Shown here one piece after another: positions 25,924-34,527 of a stretch of 64,000 nucleotides of DNA (the stretch's first letter is position 1; each line of letters starts with the position of its first letter). This DNA is from Vibrio hyugaensis (GTDB lineage Bacteria; Pseudomonadota; Gammaproteobacteria; Enterobacterales; Vibrionaceae). Both the position numbers and the translations under genes were made by a program. Location: the NCBI RefSeq assembly GCF_002906655.1, contig NZ_CP025795.1, forward strand, positions 1,116,001-1,180,000, read 5' to 3'. The notes under the pieces are model-generated. The model saw nothing but the letters and a program-made list of their open reading frames with translations. It was not told where the DNA came from and searched no databases.

Positions 25924-27627
25924 TTAAGCTTTTGCGAACTTGTAAGTACGGTAACCGCCAAGCAGGTTGCGTGCTTTAAAGCCTGAGTTGACCAGTTGAC
26001 GATAAGCGACGTTACCGCGTAAACCAACCTGACAATAAATCACGATCTCTTTGTCTTTTGGCAGTTCGTTCATACGTTGACGAAGTTGGTCGACAGGAAT
26101 ATTGATTGCGCCTTCAATGAAGCCTACAGATTCCAATTCTCCCGGATTACGAACATCAAGCAGCACTTGATCTTCTGAGAGGTTGTCGATTTCATCAAAA
26201 TGAATCGCTGTTGCGTCACCTTTAATGATGTTGTTCGCAACGAAAGCAGCTTGGTTAATCACATCTTTCGCTGAGCCATACGGTGGCGCGTAAGTGAGTT
26301 CAAGGTGTTGTAGCTGTTCTACCGTCATACCAGCACGCTGAGCAACTGCCATTACGTCGATACGTTTATCAACGCCATCTTTGCCTACTGCTTGTGCACC
26401 TAATATCTTCCCGGTTGCTGGATCAAACAACATTTTGAACGACACAGTTTCTGCACCAGGGTAGTAGCTCGCATGACTTGCTGTATGGACATACACTTTT
26501 TCATAAGCGATGTTTTCACGTTTAAGCTGCTTCTCGTTTTTACCTGTAGAAGCGACGGCTAAATCAAAGATCTTACAGATCGCCGTGCCTTGTGTACCTT
26601 GATAAGTTTCTTGGCGGCCAAGCATGTTGTCTGCTGCCATACGACCTTGACGGTTTGCCGGACCTGCCAACGGAACAAGTGTTTGTTCACCAGTGACAAA
26701 GTCTTTCTCTTCAACCGCATCACCAACGGCATAAATAGAAGGATCGCTAGTCTGCATGTACTCGTTTGTGTAAATACCACCCAGCGCACCAATTTGAAGA
26801 CCGGCTTCTTGTGCTAGTTTTGTTTCTGGGCGAACACCAATTGCCATGATCAGGATATCGGTATCCAGCTGGTCACCATTGTTTAGAGACAGTGTCAGCT
26901 TTCCTTGAAGGTGTTGGTGTGCATCATCTTCGCCCGCTTCAGTGTTAGCGACAGATTGGTTCGCAACATATTCAACTGAAGATAGAGCAACGCCTAAACG
27001 CAGGTCGATGCCTTTCTCACGGATTTCAGCATGAGCAAAGCCAGCCATTTCTCGGTCAACGGGGGTCATCACTTGATCCGCCATTTCAACCAATGTGGTT
27101 TTTACGCCAAGCTGGTGGAAGGCTTCCATCATTTCCAAACCGATAAAGCCACCACCAACGACCGTAGCGTGTTCAACTTTGTTGGTTTCAATCGTTTTAA
27201 TGATGCGATCCATATCAGGAATATTGCGCAACGAGTGCGTTAGTGGGTTATCAATCCCCGGAATAGGCGGCACAACTGGACCTGCACCAGGGCTGAGTAG
27301 AAGAAAGTCGTAGCTCTCTTGGTATTCAGAGCCATCAAGCAAATTCTTAACCGTAACCGTTTTATCTTGGCGGTTAATTGAAACCACTTCGTTCATCGCA
27401 CGAACATCAACATTGAAACGCGCTAAAAAGCTTTCAGGCGTTTGAAGAAGCAGTTTACTTCGTTCTTGAATATCGCCACCAATGTGGTAAGGCAAGCCAC
27501 AGTTTGCAAATGACACAAATGGACCGCGTTCAAACATAATGATTTCTGCGTCTTCACTAAGACGACGAGCGCGAGCTGCTGCAGATGCACCGCCAGCAAC
27601 ACCACCAATAATCACGATTTTGCTCAT
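25924..27627 (-). CDS. CoA-disulfide reductase / NAD(P)H-dependent persulfide reductase with rhodanese domain
   Basis: A 567-residue flavoenzyme. Residues 1-about 450 are a pyridine-nucleotide-disulfide oxidoreductase: GGVAGGASAAARARR (FAD Rossmann), active-site Cys43 in SFANCGLPYHIGG, VVGGGFIGLEMMEAF (NADH site) and AVGDAVE. The last about 100 residues are a rhodanese domain with VLLDVRNPGELE and the catalytic Cys in IVIYCQVGLRGN. This fusion is the CoADR-RHD/Npsr type that reduces polysulfide, persulfide or CoA-disulfides. It is divergent from a two-Cys ArsR regulator and YeeE/YedE channels, giving a coherent sulfur module. Confidence 0.92.
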   Translation of the reverse strand: MSKIVIIGGVAGGASAAARARRLSEDAEIIMFERGPFVSFANCGLPYHIGGDIQERSKLLLQTPESFLARFNVDVRAMNEVVSINRQDKTVTVKNLLDGSEYQESYDFLLLSPGAGPVVPPIPGIDNPLTHSLRNIPDMDRIIKTIETNKVEHATVVGGGFIGLEMMEAFHQLGVKTTLVEMADQVMTPVDREMAGFAHAEIREKGIDLRLGVALSSVEYVANQSVANTEAGEDDAHQHLQGKLTLSLNNGDQLDTDILIMAIGVRPETKLAQEAGLQIGALGGIYTNEYMQTSDPSIYAVGDAVEEKDFVTGEQTLVPLAGPANRQGRMAADNMLGRQETYQGTQGTAICKIFDLAVASTGKNEKQLKRENIAYEKVYVHTASHASYYPGAETVSFKMLFDPATGKILGAQAVGKDGVDKRIDVMAVAQRAGMTVEQLQHLELTYAPPYGSAKDVINQAAFVANNIIKGDATAIHFDEIDNLSEDQVLLDVRNPGELESVGFIEGAINIPVDQLRQRMNELPKDKEIVIYCQVGLRGNVAYRQLVNSGFKARNLLGGYRTYKFAKA

Positions 27628-27687
27628 GGATTTCTCCTACTGAATGATCGAAAACGCCTACACCTTACTTAAATAAATTAGTTGTGT

Positions 27688-27746
27688 CTAATGTTAATTA
27701 AGCTACATTAGCATTGACTTAATAATATTAATTAGTAATATCTAAT
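27688..27746. promoter_or_regulatory. Candidate operators for the ArsR-type persulfide regulator
   Basis: In the divergent promoter region: CTAATGT-N10-ACATTAG (27688-27711) and ATATTA-N5-TAATAT (27725-27741), the latter overlapping ATTAG-N6-CTAAT (27731-27746). AT-rich dyads of this type are typical for BigR/SqrR-class repressors. Their position lets one regulator control both transcripts. Binding is inference. Confidence 0.5.
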
Positions 27747-27778
27747 AAAACTTAACGTATTGATGAAGGGGCATAAGA

Positions 27779-28072
27779 ATGGGCGACAGTATGCTACAAA
27801 GCGCGACCGAAGCGAGTGAGCTACTTAAAATTATGGCTCATCCGGAGCGCCTAATCGTGATGTGCAAGCTGATTGAAGGCGAAAAAGGAGTCGGCGAACT
27901 GTTTGAAGGCTCAACATTAAGCCAATCAGCCTTTTCACAACACCTCACCGTATTGAGAAAACACGACATCATCAAAGCTCGAAAGGTTTCTCAGCAGGTG
28001 TTTTATTCGATCTCTGATGGGAGAGTCGCTCCGCTGATTGAAGCGTTTAACCAAGTTTTCTGTAAGCAATAA
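27779..28072 (+). CDS. ArsR-family regulator, BigR/SqrR/YgaV type
   Basis: A 97-residue winged-helix repressor (ATG 27791 is an alternative start). The recognition region is STLSQSAFSQHLTVLRKHDI. Two Cys are present at 29 (VMCKLIEG) and 95 (QVFCKQ); their spacing of 66 residues is the same as for the persulfide-sensing pair in BigR and SqrR as I recall it. Metal-site motifs of ArsR/SmtB are absent. It should sense sulfide or persulfide by forming an interprotein-cysteine polysulfide bridge and release the operators upstream. The next two genes encode membrane proteins of sulfur transport. Confidence 0.88.
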   Translation: MGDSMLQSATEASELLKIMAHPERLIVMCKLIEGEKGVGELFEGSTLSQSAFSQHLTVLRKHDIIKARKVSQQVFYSISDGRVAPLIEAFNQVFCKQ

Positions 28073-28097
28073 TTCAAACTTTATATTGGTGGTTGTT

Positions 28098-28499
28098 ATG
28101 TTTGAAGTTCCTTGGATGTCGCTTTTGGGCGGAGTCATGGTCGGCGCATCAGCGGTCATATTGATGCTTTTCACTGGTAAGACGGCGGGAATCAGCGGGA
28201 TATTAAATGGCGCTGTTGAGAATACAGATCGCGTTTGGCGAATTGTGTTCTTAATTGCCATGGCATTAGGCGGTGTATTTGCTGTTTATGCCCTTGGCGG
28301 ACACGTACCAACTGAGTACAGCGGTTCTCTTGGTTTGGTTGTCGTTGCTGGTTTGCTTGTCGGAATCGGTACACGTATCGGTAATGGTTGTACAAGTGGT
28401 CATGGTATTTGTGGGATGGGGCGTTTCTCTGTCCGTTCTGTTGTCGCGACGTGTACTTTTATGGCCACAGCCATGTTAACCGTCTTGCTAGTATCGTGA
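28098..28499 (+). CDS. YeeE/YedE-type sulfur transport protein (PmpA-like)
   Basis: ATG 28098 gives 133 residues, mostly membrane helices. The motif GNGCTSGHGICGMGRFS is the cysteine-bearing signature of the YeeE/YedE (TsuA) family, which passes thiosulfate or related sulfur compounds through conserved Cys. This is a half-size protein completed by the next gene. It lies 25 bp after the ArsR regulator. Confidence 0.85.
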   Translation: MFEVPWMSLLGGVMVGASAVILMLFTGKTAGISGILNGAVENTDRVWRIVFLIAMALGGVFAVYALGGHVPTEYSGSLGLVVVAGLLVGIGTRIGNGCTSGHGICGMGRFSVRSVVATCTFMATAMLTVLLVS

Positions 28500-28513
28500 G
28501 GAATAGTGTCGTT

Positions 28514-28954
28514 ATGAAAACTCACGTAATGAAAAGTATTAAGCAAATTTCCATCGTTACATTTTCTGGTGTGCTTTTTGGCATTGGTATGGTGATTTCC
28601 GGTATGGCTGATCCGGCAAAAGTGATTGGCTTTCTAAACATTACTGGTGAGTGGGATCCAAGCTTAGCCTTCGTTATGGGCGGAGCACTTGCGGCTTTCG
28701 TTCCTGCTTATCTTTTATTAATAAAGCCAAGAAGTGAATCTGTGTTTGGTGATGAGATTATTTGTCCAACTTCTAAAGTGATAGACAAAAAGTTAGTCGG
28801 CGGTGCGGCACTGTTTGGTATTGGGTGGGGCTTACTGGGTGTATGTCCTGGTCCTGCGGTTGCCAGCCTTTTCACTGGCAACACTCAAGTTCTGCTCTTT
28901 ATAGCGGCAATGTTGGTTGGGTCATTCACCGCTAAAAGAATCGTTCGTCGCTAA
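28514..28954 (+). CDS. DUF6691 / YeeE-YedE partner membrane protein (PmpB-like)
   Basis: ATG 28514 gives 146 residues; the longer frame starting inside the previous gene is not credible. Four membrane helices are visible, with GVLFGIGMVISGMADPAKV and the Cys motif GWGLLGVCPGPAVASL conserved in the family. It pairs with the previous gene as two halves of one YeeE-like channel. The set fits uptake or release of reduced sulfur species. Confidence 0.85.
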   Translation: MKTHVMKSIKQISIVTFSGVLFGIGMVISGMADPAKVIGFLNITGEWDPSLAFVMGGALAAFVPAYLLLIKPRSESVFGDEIICPTSKVIDKKLVGGAALFGIGWGLLGVCPGPAVASLFTGNTQVLLFIAAMLVGSFTAKRIVRR

Positions 28955-28990
28955 AGAGCGAACTTCAACCCTAAAAAGAGTATCTCAACG

Positions 28991-29854
28991 CTAAAAAGAG
29001 AGCGTCGTAGAAACCGGGCAATGATCACTCAGTTTATAGTCGAGCGCATCTTGTGTTTTGAAAACGGTCTGAACACCAGACGACGCCTTTAAATCACCAC
29101 TCACAATGATGTGATCGATCACCGAGCGGAATTGGTGAATTTTATTCGGATTACGATTAGAGCGCACTTTGCATTCCGCTTTGGTGTTTTTGGTCACTAG
29201 CTTTGCATCGGTCTTGTCCGATAGCACGTCCCATAACCAATCTCCGCGATACCCCAAATTGTGGTTAAAGTCGCCAAGCACGACATAGTGTTGTTTATTG
29301 TCCTCGCGCGCTTTCATCCACTTGGCTAGTGCCTGTCCTTGTTGTTTCACTATCTTACAATCGCGGTTATTGCGATAGGCACCACTGCAACCCGCTTTTA
29401 GATGCACAGAGAGTAGGTGAGTCTCGTTGTCTTGGTGTGGATTCAAAACAAGGTAGCTGGCGAAGCGGAGCTTGCTGTTGCCTCGTGTGATAGAAAAGTC
29501 AGGCTTGTCTAATACGTTTACGCCATTGCGTACCGCGAAACCTGTGTATTGGTTAGTATCGTTGAACTGAAGATGTCGATTAGAAGCGTTCGCACGATCA
29601 GACAGATAAATAGTGAAGTCATTACCAACCGTTTTTTGGATTGCAGCTGCACTTTCGACTTCTTGAAAAGTGAGAATATCAACTTGTGTTTTATCCACAT
29701 AGTGGGCCAGTTTTTCAAAATCTTGTGGTGTTCTCGAGACTTTACCACCACTTATAGATAACCATTCTATATTCCAGCTGGTTAAGTTGACGGAATTTTG
29801 AGCAAATGAAAAAGAACTAAAAAGTAATATCGTCGTAACAAAAAGTGATCGCAT
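28991..29854 (-). CDS. Exported endonuclease/exonuclease/phosphatase family protein
   Basis: A 287-residue protein with signal peptide MRSLFVTTILLFSSFSFA. EEP-fold motifs in order: LTSWNIEWLS (Asn), LTFQEVES (metal Glu), LLSVHLKAGCSG, YVVLGDFNHNL (Asp-x-Asn) and the final LSDHCPVST (Asp-His). Two or three Cys (SGAYRNNRDCK, AECKVRS, DHC) suggest disulfides for a secreted enzyme. It could be a nuclease or phosphoesterase; the substrate is not clear. It is convergent with the sulfur operon and divergent from nrdD. Confidence 0.85.
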   Translation of the reverse strand: MRSLFVTTILLFSSFSFAQNSVNLTSWNIEWLSISGGKVSRTPQDFEKLAHYVDKTQVDILTFQEVESAAAIQKTVGNDFTIYLSDRANASNRHLQFNDTNQYTGFAVRNGVNVLDKPDFSITRGNSKLRFASYLVLNPHQDNETHLLSVHLKAGCSGAYRNNRDCKIVKQQGQALAKWMKAREDNKQHYVVLGDFNHNLGYRGDWLWDVLSDKTDAKLVTKNTKAECKVRSNRNPNKIHQFRSVIDHIIVSGDLKASSGVQTVFKTQDALDYKLSDHCPVSTTLSF

Positions 29855-30027
29855 TTTGGTCTATTGCACTCCTATCTTTTAGCGCATTCCTTTCCATCCT
29901 TTATCCTATAAGACCTCTAAAAAAAGCAAGTGGATTTCGCTCCAATTTTGCAATTTTCACAGTTTTCTTCGCAACTGAGATCAACGCCAATAAGATCGAT
30001 TTGTTCTTGTTCGCTACCCATTTTTTA

Positions 30028-30041
30028 TTGATCAAAGTCAA
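30028..30041 (+). promoter_or_regulatory. FNR-type site upstream of nrdD
   Basis: TTGATCAAAGTCAA matches TTGAT-N4-ATCAA with a single mismatch. It is 122 bp before the nrdD start. FNR control fits an oxygen-sensitive enzyme. Confidence 0.65.
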
Positions 30042-30072
30042 TGTTTTCAATTGGTGCTTCTCGTTAAATACG

Positions 30073-30119
30073 CCACAATATATTGTGTCATCAGAATAAG
30101 AAATAACCCCATATAGTGT
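30073..30119 (+). promoter_or_regulatory. Tandem NrdR boxes upstream of nrdD
   Basis: CCACAATATATTGTGT at 30073-30088 matches the NrdR consensus (ACACWATATATWGTGT) at 15 of 16. A second, weaker box at 30104-30119 ends in ATATAGTGT and matches about 10 of 16. Their starts are exactly 31 bp apart, three helical turns, which is the spacing known for NrdR pairs. They lie 44-90 bp before the start codon, so NrdR repression is expected when dATP is high. Confidence 0.8.
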
Positions 30120-30162
30120 ATTTGTGGATAAGTCTGTGAGTATTTTGGGGTAAGGAGAAAAA

Positions 30163-32283
30163 GTGAAACCAATCGTAATCAAGCGTGACGGCTCAAGAGC
30201 TCCGTTTAACAGGGATCGTATTCAAGCAGCAGTAGAAGCTGCAGCGGAAAACAAAGACAAAGATGTCGCCATTTATGCACTAAATGTTGCTCTGGCAGTT
30301 GAGTTACAGCTTCAGGATCACGATGAAGTTCACATTCATGAGATTCAAGACTTAGTCGAAAATGAACTCATGCAAGGTCCTTACAAAGCCCTAGCTCGCT
30401 CTTACATTGAATACCGCCACGATCGCGATATTGCTCGTGAGAAGCAAAGCGCGCTAACTCGCGAAATTGAAGGTCTGATTGAAGAAAGCAACTTGGATCT
30501 AATCAACGAGAACGCGAACAAAGACGGTAAAGTGATTCCGACTCAACGTGACTTGTTGGCTGGTATTGTAGCGAAACACTACGCGAAGACACATATCCTT
30601 CCTCGCGATGTAGTTCAAGCGCACGAAGTAGGTGATATTCACTACCACGATTTGGATTACGCTCCGTTCTTCCCAATGTTTAACTGTATGCTTATCGATC
30701 TTAAAGGCATGCTAACGCACGGCTTTAAAATGGGTAACGCTGAGATTGATACTCCTAAATCAATTTCGACAGCAACAGCAGTAACGGCACAGATCATTGC
30801 TCAAGTAGCGAGCCACATATACGGCGGTACAACCATCAACCGTATTGATGAAGTACTAGAACCGTACGTAATGACAAGCTACGAGAAACACCTAGAGATC
30901 GCAAAAGAGTGGAACATTGCTGAGCCAGAAGAGTTCGCAAAATCACGCACTGAGAAAGAGTGTTACGACGCGTTCCAATCTCTAGAATACGAAGTAAACA
31001 CACTGCACACGGCGAACGGGCAAACCCCATTCGTTACGTTTGGTTTTGGTCTTGGTACAAGCTGGGCATCACGCCTTATCCAGAAGTCTATTCTGAAGAA
31101 CCGTATTGCAGGTCTAGGTAAGAACCGTAAAACAGCGGTATTCCCTAAACTTGTATTCGGCATCAAAGATGGCTTGAACCACAAATCAGAAGATCCAAAC
31201 TACGACATCAAGCAACTTGCGCTTGAGTGTGCGTCTAAGCGTATGTACCCAGACATTCTTAACTACGACAAAGTAGTAGAAGTAACTGGTTCATTCAAAA
31301 CGCCAATGGGCTGTCGTAGCTTCCTTGGTACTTACGAAGAGAACGGCGAACTGATTCACGAAGGTCGTAACAACCTTGGTGTAGTAAGCTTGAATCTTCC
31401 TCGTATCGCTATCCGTGCAAACGGCAGTGAAGAGAAATTCTACGAGCTTCTAAACGATCGTCTACGTCTTGCTCGCAAAGCGCTAGAAACACGTATCTCT
31501 CGTCTAGAAAACGTGAAAGCACGTGTTGCTCCGATCCTTTACATGGAAGGTGCGTGTGGTGTTCGCCTGAAAGCTGACGACTCAATCGCAGATATCTTCA
31601 AGAACGGTCGTGCGTCTATTTCTCTTGGTTACATCGGTGTACACGAGACAATTAACGCGCTATTCGGTACAGAAGCGCACGTTTACGATGACGCTGTTCT
31701 GCGTGAAAAAGCAGTAGCAATCATCAAGCACCTGAAAGACACAGTAAACGGCTGGGCGGAAGATACTGGTTACGGTTTTAGCCTATACGCAACGCCAAGT
31801 GAAAACCTATGTAGCCGTTTCTGCCGCATCGACGCGAAAGAGTTTGGCGTCATTGAAGGCGTAACAGACAAAGGTTACTACACCAACAGCTTCCACCTAG
31901 ATGTTGAGAAGAAGGTGAACCCATACGACAAGATCGACTTTGAGATGCCTTACCCAGAAATCTCAAGCGGCGGCTTTATCTGTTACGGCGAGTTCCCGAA
32001 CATGCAACGTAACGTCGAAGCACTAGAAAACGTATGGGACTACAGTTACACCCGCGTACCTTACTACGGTACAAACACACCAATTGATGAGTGTTACGAG
32101 TGTGGCTATAACGGTGAGTTTGACTGTACAAGTAAAGGCTTCACTTGCCCAAGCTGTGGCAACCATGACTCAACCAAAGTGTCAGTGACACGTCGTGTTT
32201 GTGGCTACCTAGGCAGCCCAGATGCACGTCCGTTTAACTTCGGTAAGCAAGAAGAAGTGAAGCGTCGAGTTAAACACCTGTAA
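30163..32283 (+). CDS. nrdD: Anaerobic ribonucleoside-triphosphate reductase
   Basis: A 706-residue glycyl-radical class III reductase starting with GTG after AAGGAG. An ATP-cone (KPIVIKRDGSRAPFNRDRIQ) opens the protein, then the catalytic barrel with GCRSFLGTYEENG and GRNNLGVVSLNLPRIA. The zinc site is CYECGYNGEFDC ... CPSCGN, and the glycyl radical is in RRVCGYLGSP near residue 681. It makes dNTPs without oxygen using formate, with NrdG as activase. FNR and NrdR sites lie upstream. Length matches E. coli NrdD (712). Confidence 0.97.
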   Translation: MKPIVIKRDGSRAPFNRDRIQAAVEAAAENKDKDVAIYALNVALAVELQLQDHDEVHIHEIQDLVENELMQGPYKALARSYIEYRHDRDIAREKQSALTREIEGLIEESNLDLINENANKDGKVIPTQRDLLAGIVAKHYAKTHILPRDVVQAHEVGDIHYHDLDYAPFFPMFNCMLIDLKGMLTHGFKMGNAEIDTPKSISTATAVTAQIIAQVASHIYGGTTINRIDEVLEPYVMTSYEKHLEIAKEWNIAEPEEFAKSRTEKECYDAFQSLEYEVNTLHTANGQTPFVTFGFGLGTSWASRLIQKSILKNRIAGLGKNRKTAVFPKLVFGIKDGLNHKSEDPNYDIKQLALECASKRMYPDILNYDKVVEVTGSFKTPMGCRSFLGTYEENGELIHEGRNNLGVVSLNLPRIAIRANGSEEKFYELLNDRLRLARKALETRISRLENVKARVAPILYMEGACGVRLKADDSIADIFKNGRASISLGYIGVHETINALFGTEAHVYDDAVLREKAVAIIKHLKDTVNGWAEDTGYGFSLYATPSENLCSRFCRIDAKEFGVIEGVTDKGYYTNSFHLDVEKKVNPYDKIDFEMPYPEISSGGFICYGEFPNMQRNVEALENVWDYSYTRVPYYGTNTPIDECYECGYNGEFDCTSKGFTCPSCGNHDSTKVSVTRRVCGYLGSPDARPFNFGKQEEVKRRVKHL

Positions 32284-32310
32284 GGTTTACTTAAGCTCAA
32301 ACCCAATAAT

Positions 32311-32344
32311 GAAAATCAACCTGTCGTGGGTTGATTTTCTTTTC
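32311..32344 (+). terminator. Hairpin between nrdD and nrdG
   Basis: Perfect 11-bp arms GAAAATCAACC and GGTTGATTTTC with a 7-nt loop, then TTTTC. It probably limits readthrough so NrdG is made in lower amounts than NrdD. Confidence 0.75.
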
Positions 32345-32368
32345 TAGCCAGCAAAACAAGGCACGATT

Positions 32369-32839
32369 ATGAACTACCACCAATACTATCCAATTGACGT
32401 TGTTAACGGACCAGGTACACGCTGCACGCTATTTGTGTCGGGCTGTGTACACCAGTGCCGCGGCTGTTATAACCAGTCGACGCAACGCTTGGATTCTGGT
32501 GTGTTTTTCACGCAAGAAGCGGAAGACAAAATCATTGCAGACCTAAACGACACGCGCATCAAACGCCGCGGTTTATCTCTGTCCGGTGGTGATCCTTTGC
32601 ATCCAGCAAACGTGCCGCACATTCTTAAGCTTGTAAAACGCGTAAGAGAAGAGTGCCCAGGCAAAGATATTTGGGTTTGGACAGGTTACACGCTTGAAGA
32701 GTTAGACGATGCGCAGCGTGAAGTAACGCAGTACATTGACACATTAATCGATGGCAAATACGAGCAAGATAAACGAGACCTCAATCTAGAATGGCGAGGC
32801 AGCTCGAATCAAATTATCCATCGATTCACTGAGCTTTAA
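32369..32839 (+). CDS. nrdG: Anaerobic NrdD-activating radical SAM protein
   Basis: A 156-residue radical SAM enzyme with the cluster motif SGCVHQCRGC (CxxxCxxC) and the SAM-binding SGGDP. It installs the glycyl radical on NrdD. Small size is typical for NrdG. It follows nrdD after an 85-bp gap with an attenuator-like hairpin and is followed by a strong terminator. Confidence 0.97.
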   Translation: MNYHQYYPIDVVNGPGTRCTLFVSGCVHQCRGCYNQSTQRLDSGVFFTQEAEDKIIADLNDTRIKRRGLSLSGGDPLHPANVPHILKLVKRVREECPGKDIWVWTGYTLEELDDAQREVTQYIDTLIDGKYEQDKRDLNLEWRGSSNQIIHRFTEL

Positions 32840-32868
32840 GCGTTCCAACTCAAGAAAAGCCAAATATA

Positions 32869-32905
32869 AAAAGGGCACATTCGGATATTTCGAATGTGCC
32901 CTTTT
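32869..32905. terminator. Strong terminator after nrdG
   Basis: Arms AAAAGGGCACATTCG and CGAATGTGCCCTTTT are perfect over 15 bp with a 7-nt loop; it can work on both strands between convergent nrdG and the MATE gene. Confidence 0.9.
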
Positions 32906-32986
32906 GGTGTGAGTTCTTTTAAAGCTTTGATTGATGAAATCGTGCGGTGTGAGGGTTAACTCAACAACTATAGCACAACGCTTCAG

Positions 32987-34372
32987 TTACGCTGTCACAC
33001 TGGAGTCATCATCAACCATGTTATTAATCCATCGCTTAGATTGAATTCGGTGAGTCGTTAGAATGCCTTTTACTAATTCTTCGACCAGTAGGGACATCAA
33101 CACCCAATGCAGTGGTAAACCTAACACCATCCCAGTGTAGTAGGTAAGCGGAATACCAATCGCCCATTGACCAAACGTGTCGATGAAAATGCTATAGCGA
33201 ATATCAGCGCCACTCTTTAATACGCCTCCAATACCAACCATATTAAACACGCGCAGTATCATGCCTAATGCGAGCACCAAACATACATTCAACGCCATTT
33301 GTGTGTCTGTGAGCGGGCTCATCTCTAACAAATTCAAAATCAAAGGCGAGCAAATCCATACGGCAAAGAACAAAATGGTTGCCAACACTGCGCTAGTTAA
33401 TACATACCACCAAGCCGTTTTCTCTACACGGTCATATTGCTGAGCGCCAATGTCATTCCCCAGCAGTACAGACGCGGCAACAGCGAATCCCATAAAGGTT
33501 GAAATCAACACGCCTTCAATCGGAGATAAGAACGAGATAATCGCCAGTTCTGTTACGCCCAACTGACCGTAAATGATGCTGTAGACAATCAAACCGCCAG
33601 TCCACAACGCATCGTGGATCAGCATTGGCATAGAAACTTTGAAATATTTGTTTCGATACTTCTTGACTGTACCTTCACGCCAATCTGAACGAGTAGGGAG
33701 CAGATGTGAATACCGACGCCAAAAGAAGTAAACCAGCACCGCAGTTTGGAAAAAGCGCGAAATAAAAGTCCCCACTGCTGCGCCAAATACGCCCCATTGC
33801 GGGAAACCGAGTAAGCCAAAGATCAAAACCGCATTAAGGAAAATGTTCACGATGATAGCGGCAATACTGACGTAAGTCGGCATCTTTGCCTCACCGACGG
33901 ATCTCAACACCGATTCAATAGGCACAACAACTGCCGTGCCTATCAAACTCAAACCTGTGACGACTAAGTATTCTCTCGCATAGCCAACATACTCAGGATC
34001 GTCCGCCATAAAAGAGACGATTTCTTTGTCATAAACCACGTACAGCCAAATGAATGGCAAAGTCACTACCAGCGAAATAAACCAGGATTGGGCGAGTGTT
34101 CGTCTTATTCCTGCAAGGTTTCCCGAGCCATAATATTGAGAGGCTAAAACCGTTACTGCACCACACAATCCAAACACCACGGCGAGATTAAAGAAAAAAA
34201 TTCGGTTACCAACGCCAACAGCTGCTGTTGCAGATTCACCTAACTGACTCACCATAAAAATATCGATGGCACCGAGTAACGAAAACAGCATGGATTGCAG
34301 TGACACAGGTACACCGATCGCAATCAATTTTTTCCAAAATGCTTTGTCTATGTATTGACGTGTTAAGAGCAT
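32987..34372 (-). CDS. MATE family efflux transporter
   Basis: A 461-residue protein with 12 membrane helices in two repeated halves. The start IAIGVPVSLQSMLFSLLGAIDIFMVSQLGE and ASQYYGSGNL are MATE family signatures, repeated later as SPIEGVLISTFMGFAVAASV and LLGNDIGA. GAGGAG precedes the ATG. It would export cationic drugs or metabolites using Na+ or H+. It is divergent from an AraC regulator, which may control it. Confidence 0.93.
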   Translation of the reverse strand: MLLTRQYIDKAFWKKLIAIGVPVSLQSMLFSLLGAIDIFMVSQLGESATAAVGVGNRIFFFNLAVVFGLCGAVTVLASQYYGSGNLAGIRRTLAQSWFISLVVTLPFIWLYVVYDKEIVSFMADDPEYVGYAREYLVVTGLSLIGTAVVVPIESVLRSVGEAKMPTYVSIAAIIVNIFLNAVLIFGLLGFPQWGVFGAAVGTFISRFFQTAVLVYFFWRRYSHLLPTRSDWREGTVKKYRNKYFKVSMPMLIHDALWTGGLIVYSIIYGQLGVTELAIISFLSPIEGVLISTFMGFAVAASVLLGNDIGAQQYDRVEKTAWWYVLTSAVLATILFFAVWICSPLILNLLEMSPLTDTQMALNVCLVLALGMILRVFNMVGIGGVLKSGADIRYSIFIDTFGQWAIGIPLTYYTGMVLGLPLHWVLMSLLVEELVKGILTTHRIQSKRWINNMVDDDSSVTA

Positions 34373-34527
34373 CGCATTTCTCCTCTAAGAACAATGCGAG
34401 TAGTTTATCCGTATGATTTTGCGGTGTATTTTTCAAAGACATCCAAAAGTTTTGTCAAACTATCCAGTCTTTATCGATGCTTTGATAAAACACGTTTGCC
34501 TTGAGTGCATTTGTGAGTTGTCGTCCC

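Noticed and set aside
29901-30182. Minus-strand ORF of 93 codons
   Set aside because: It covers the FNR and NrdR sites and the start of nrdD; the region is better explained as the nrdD promoter.
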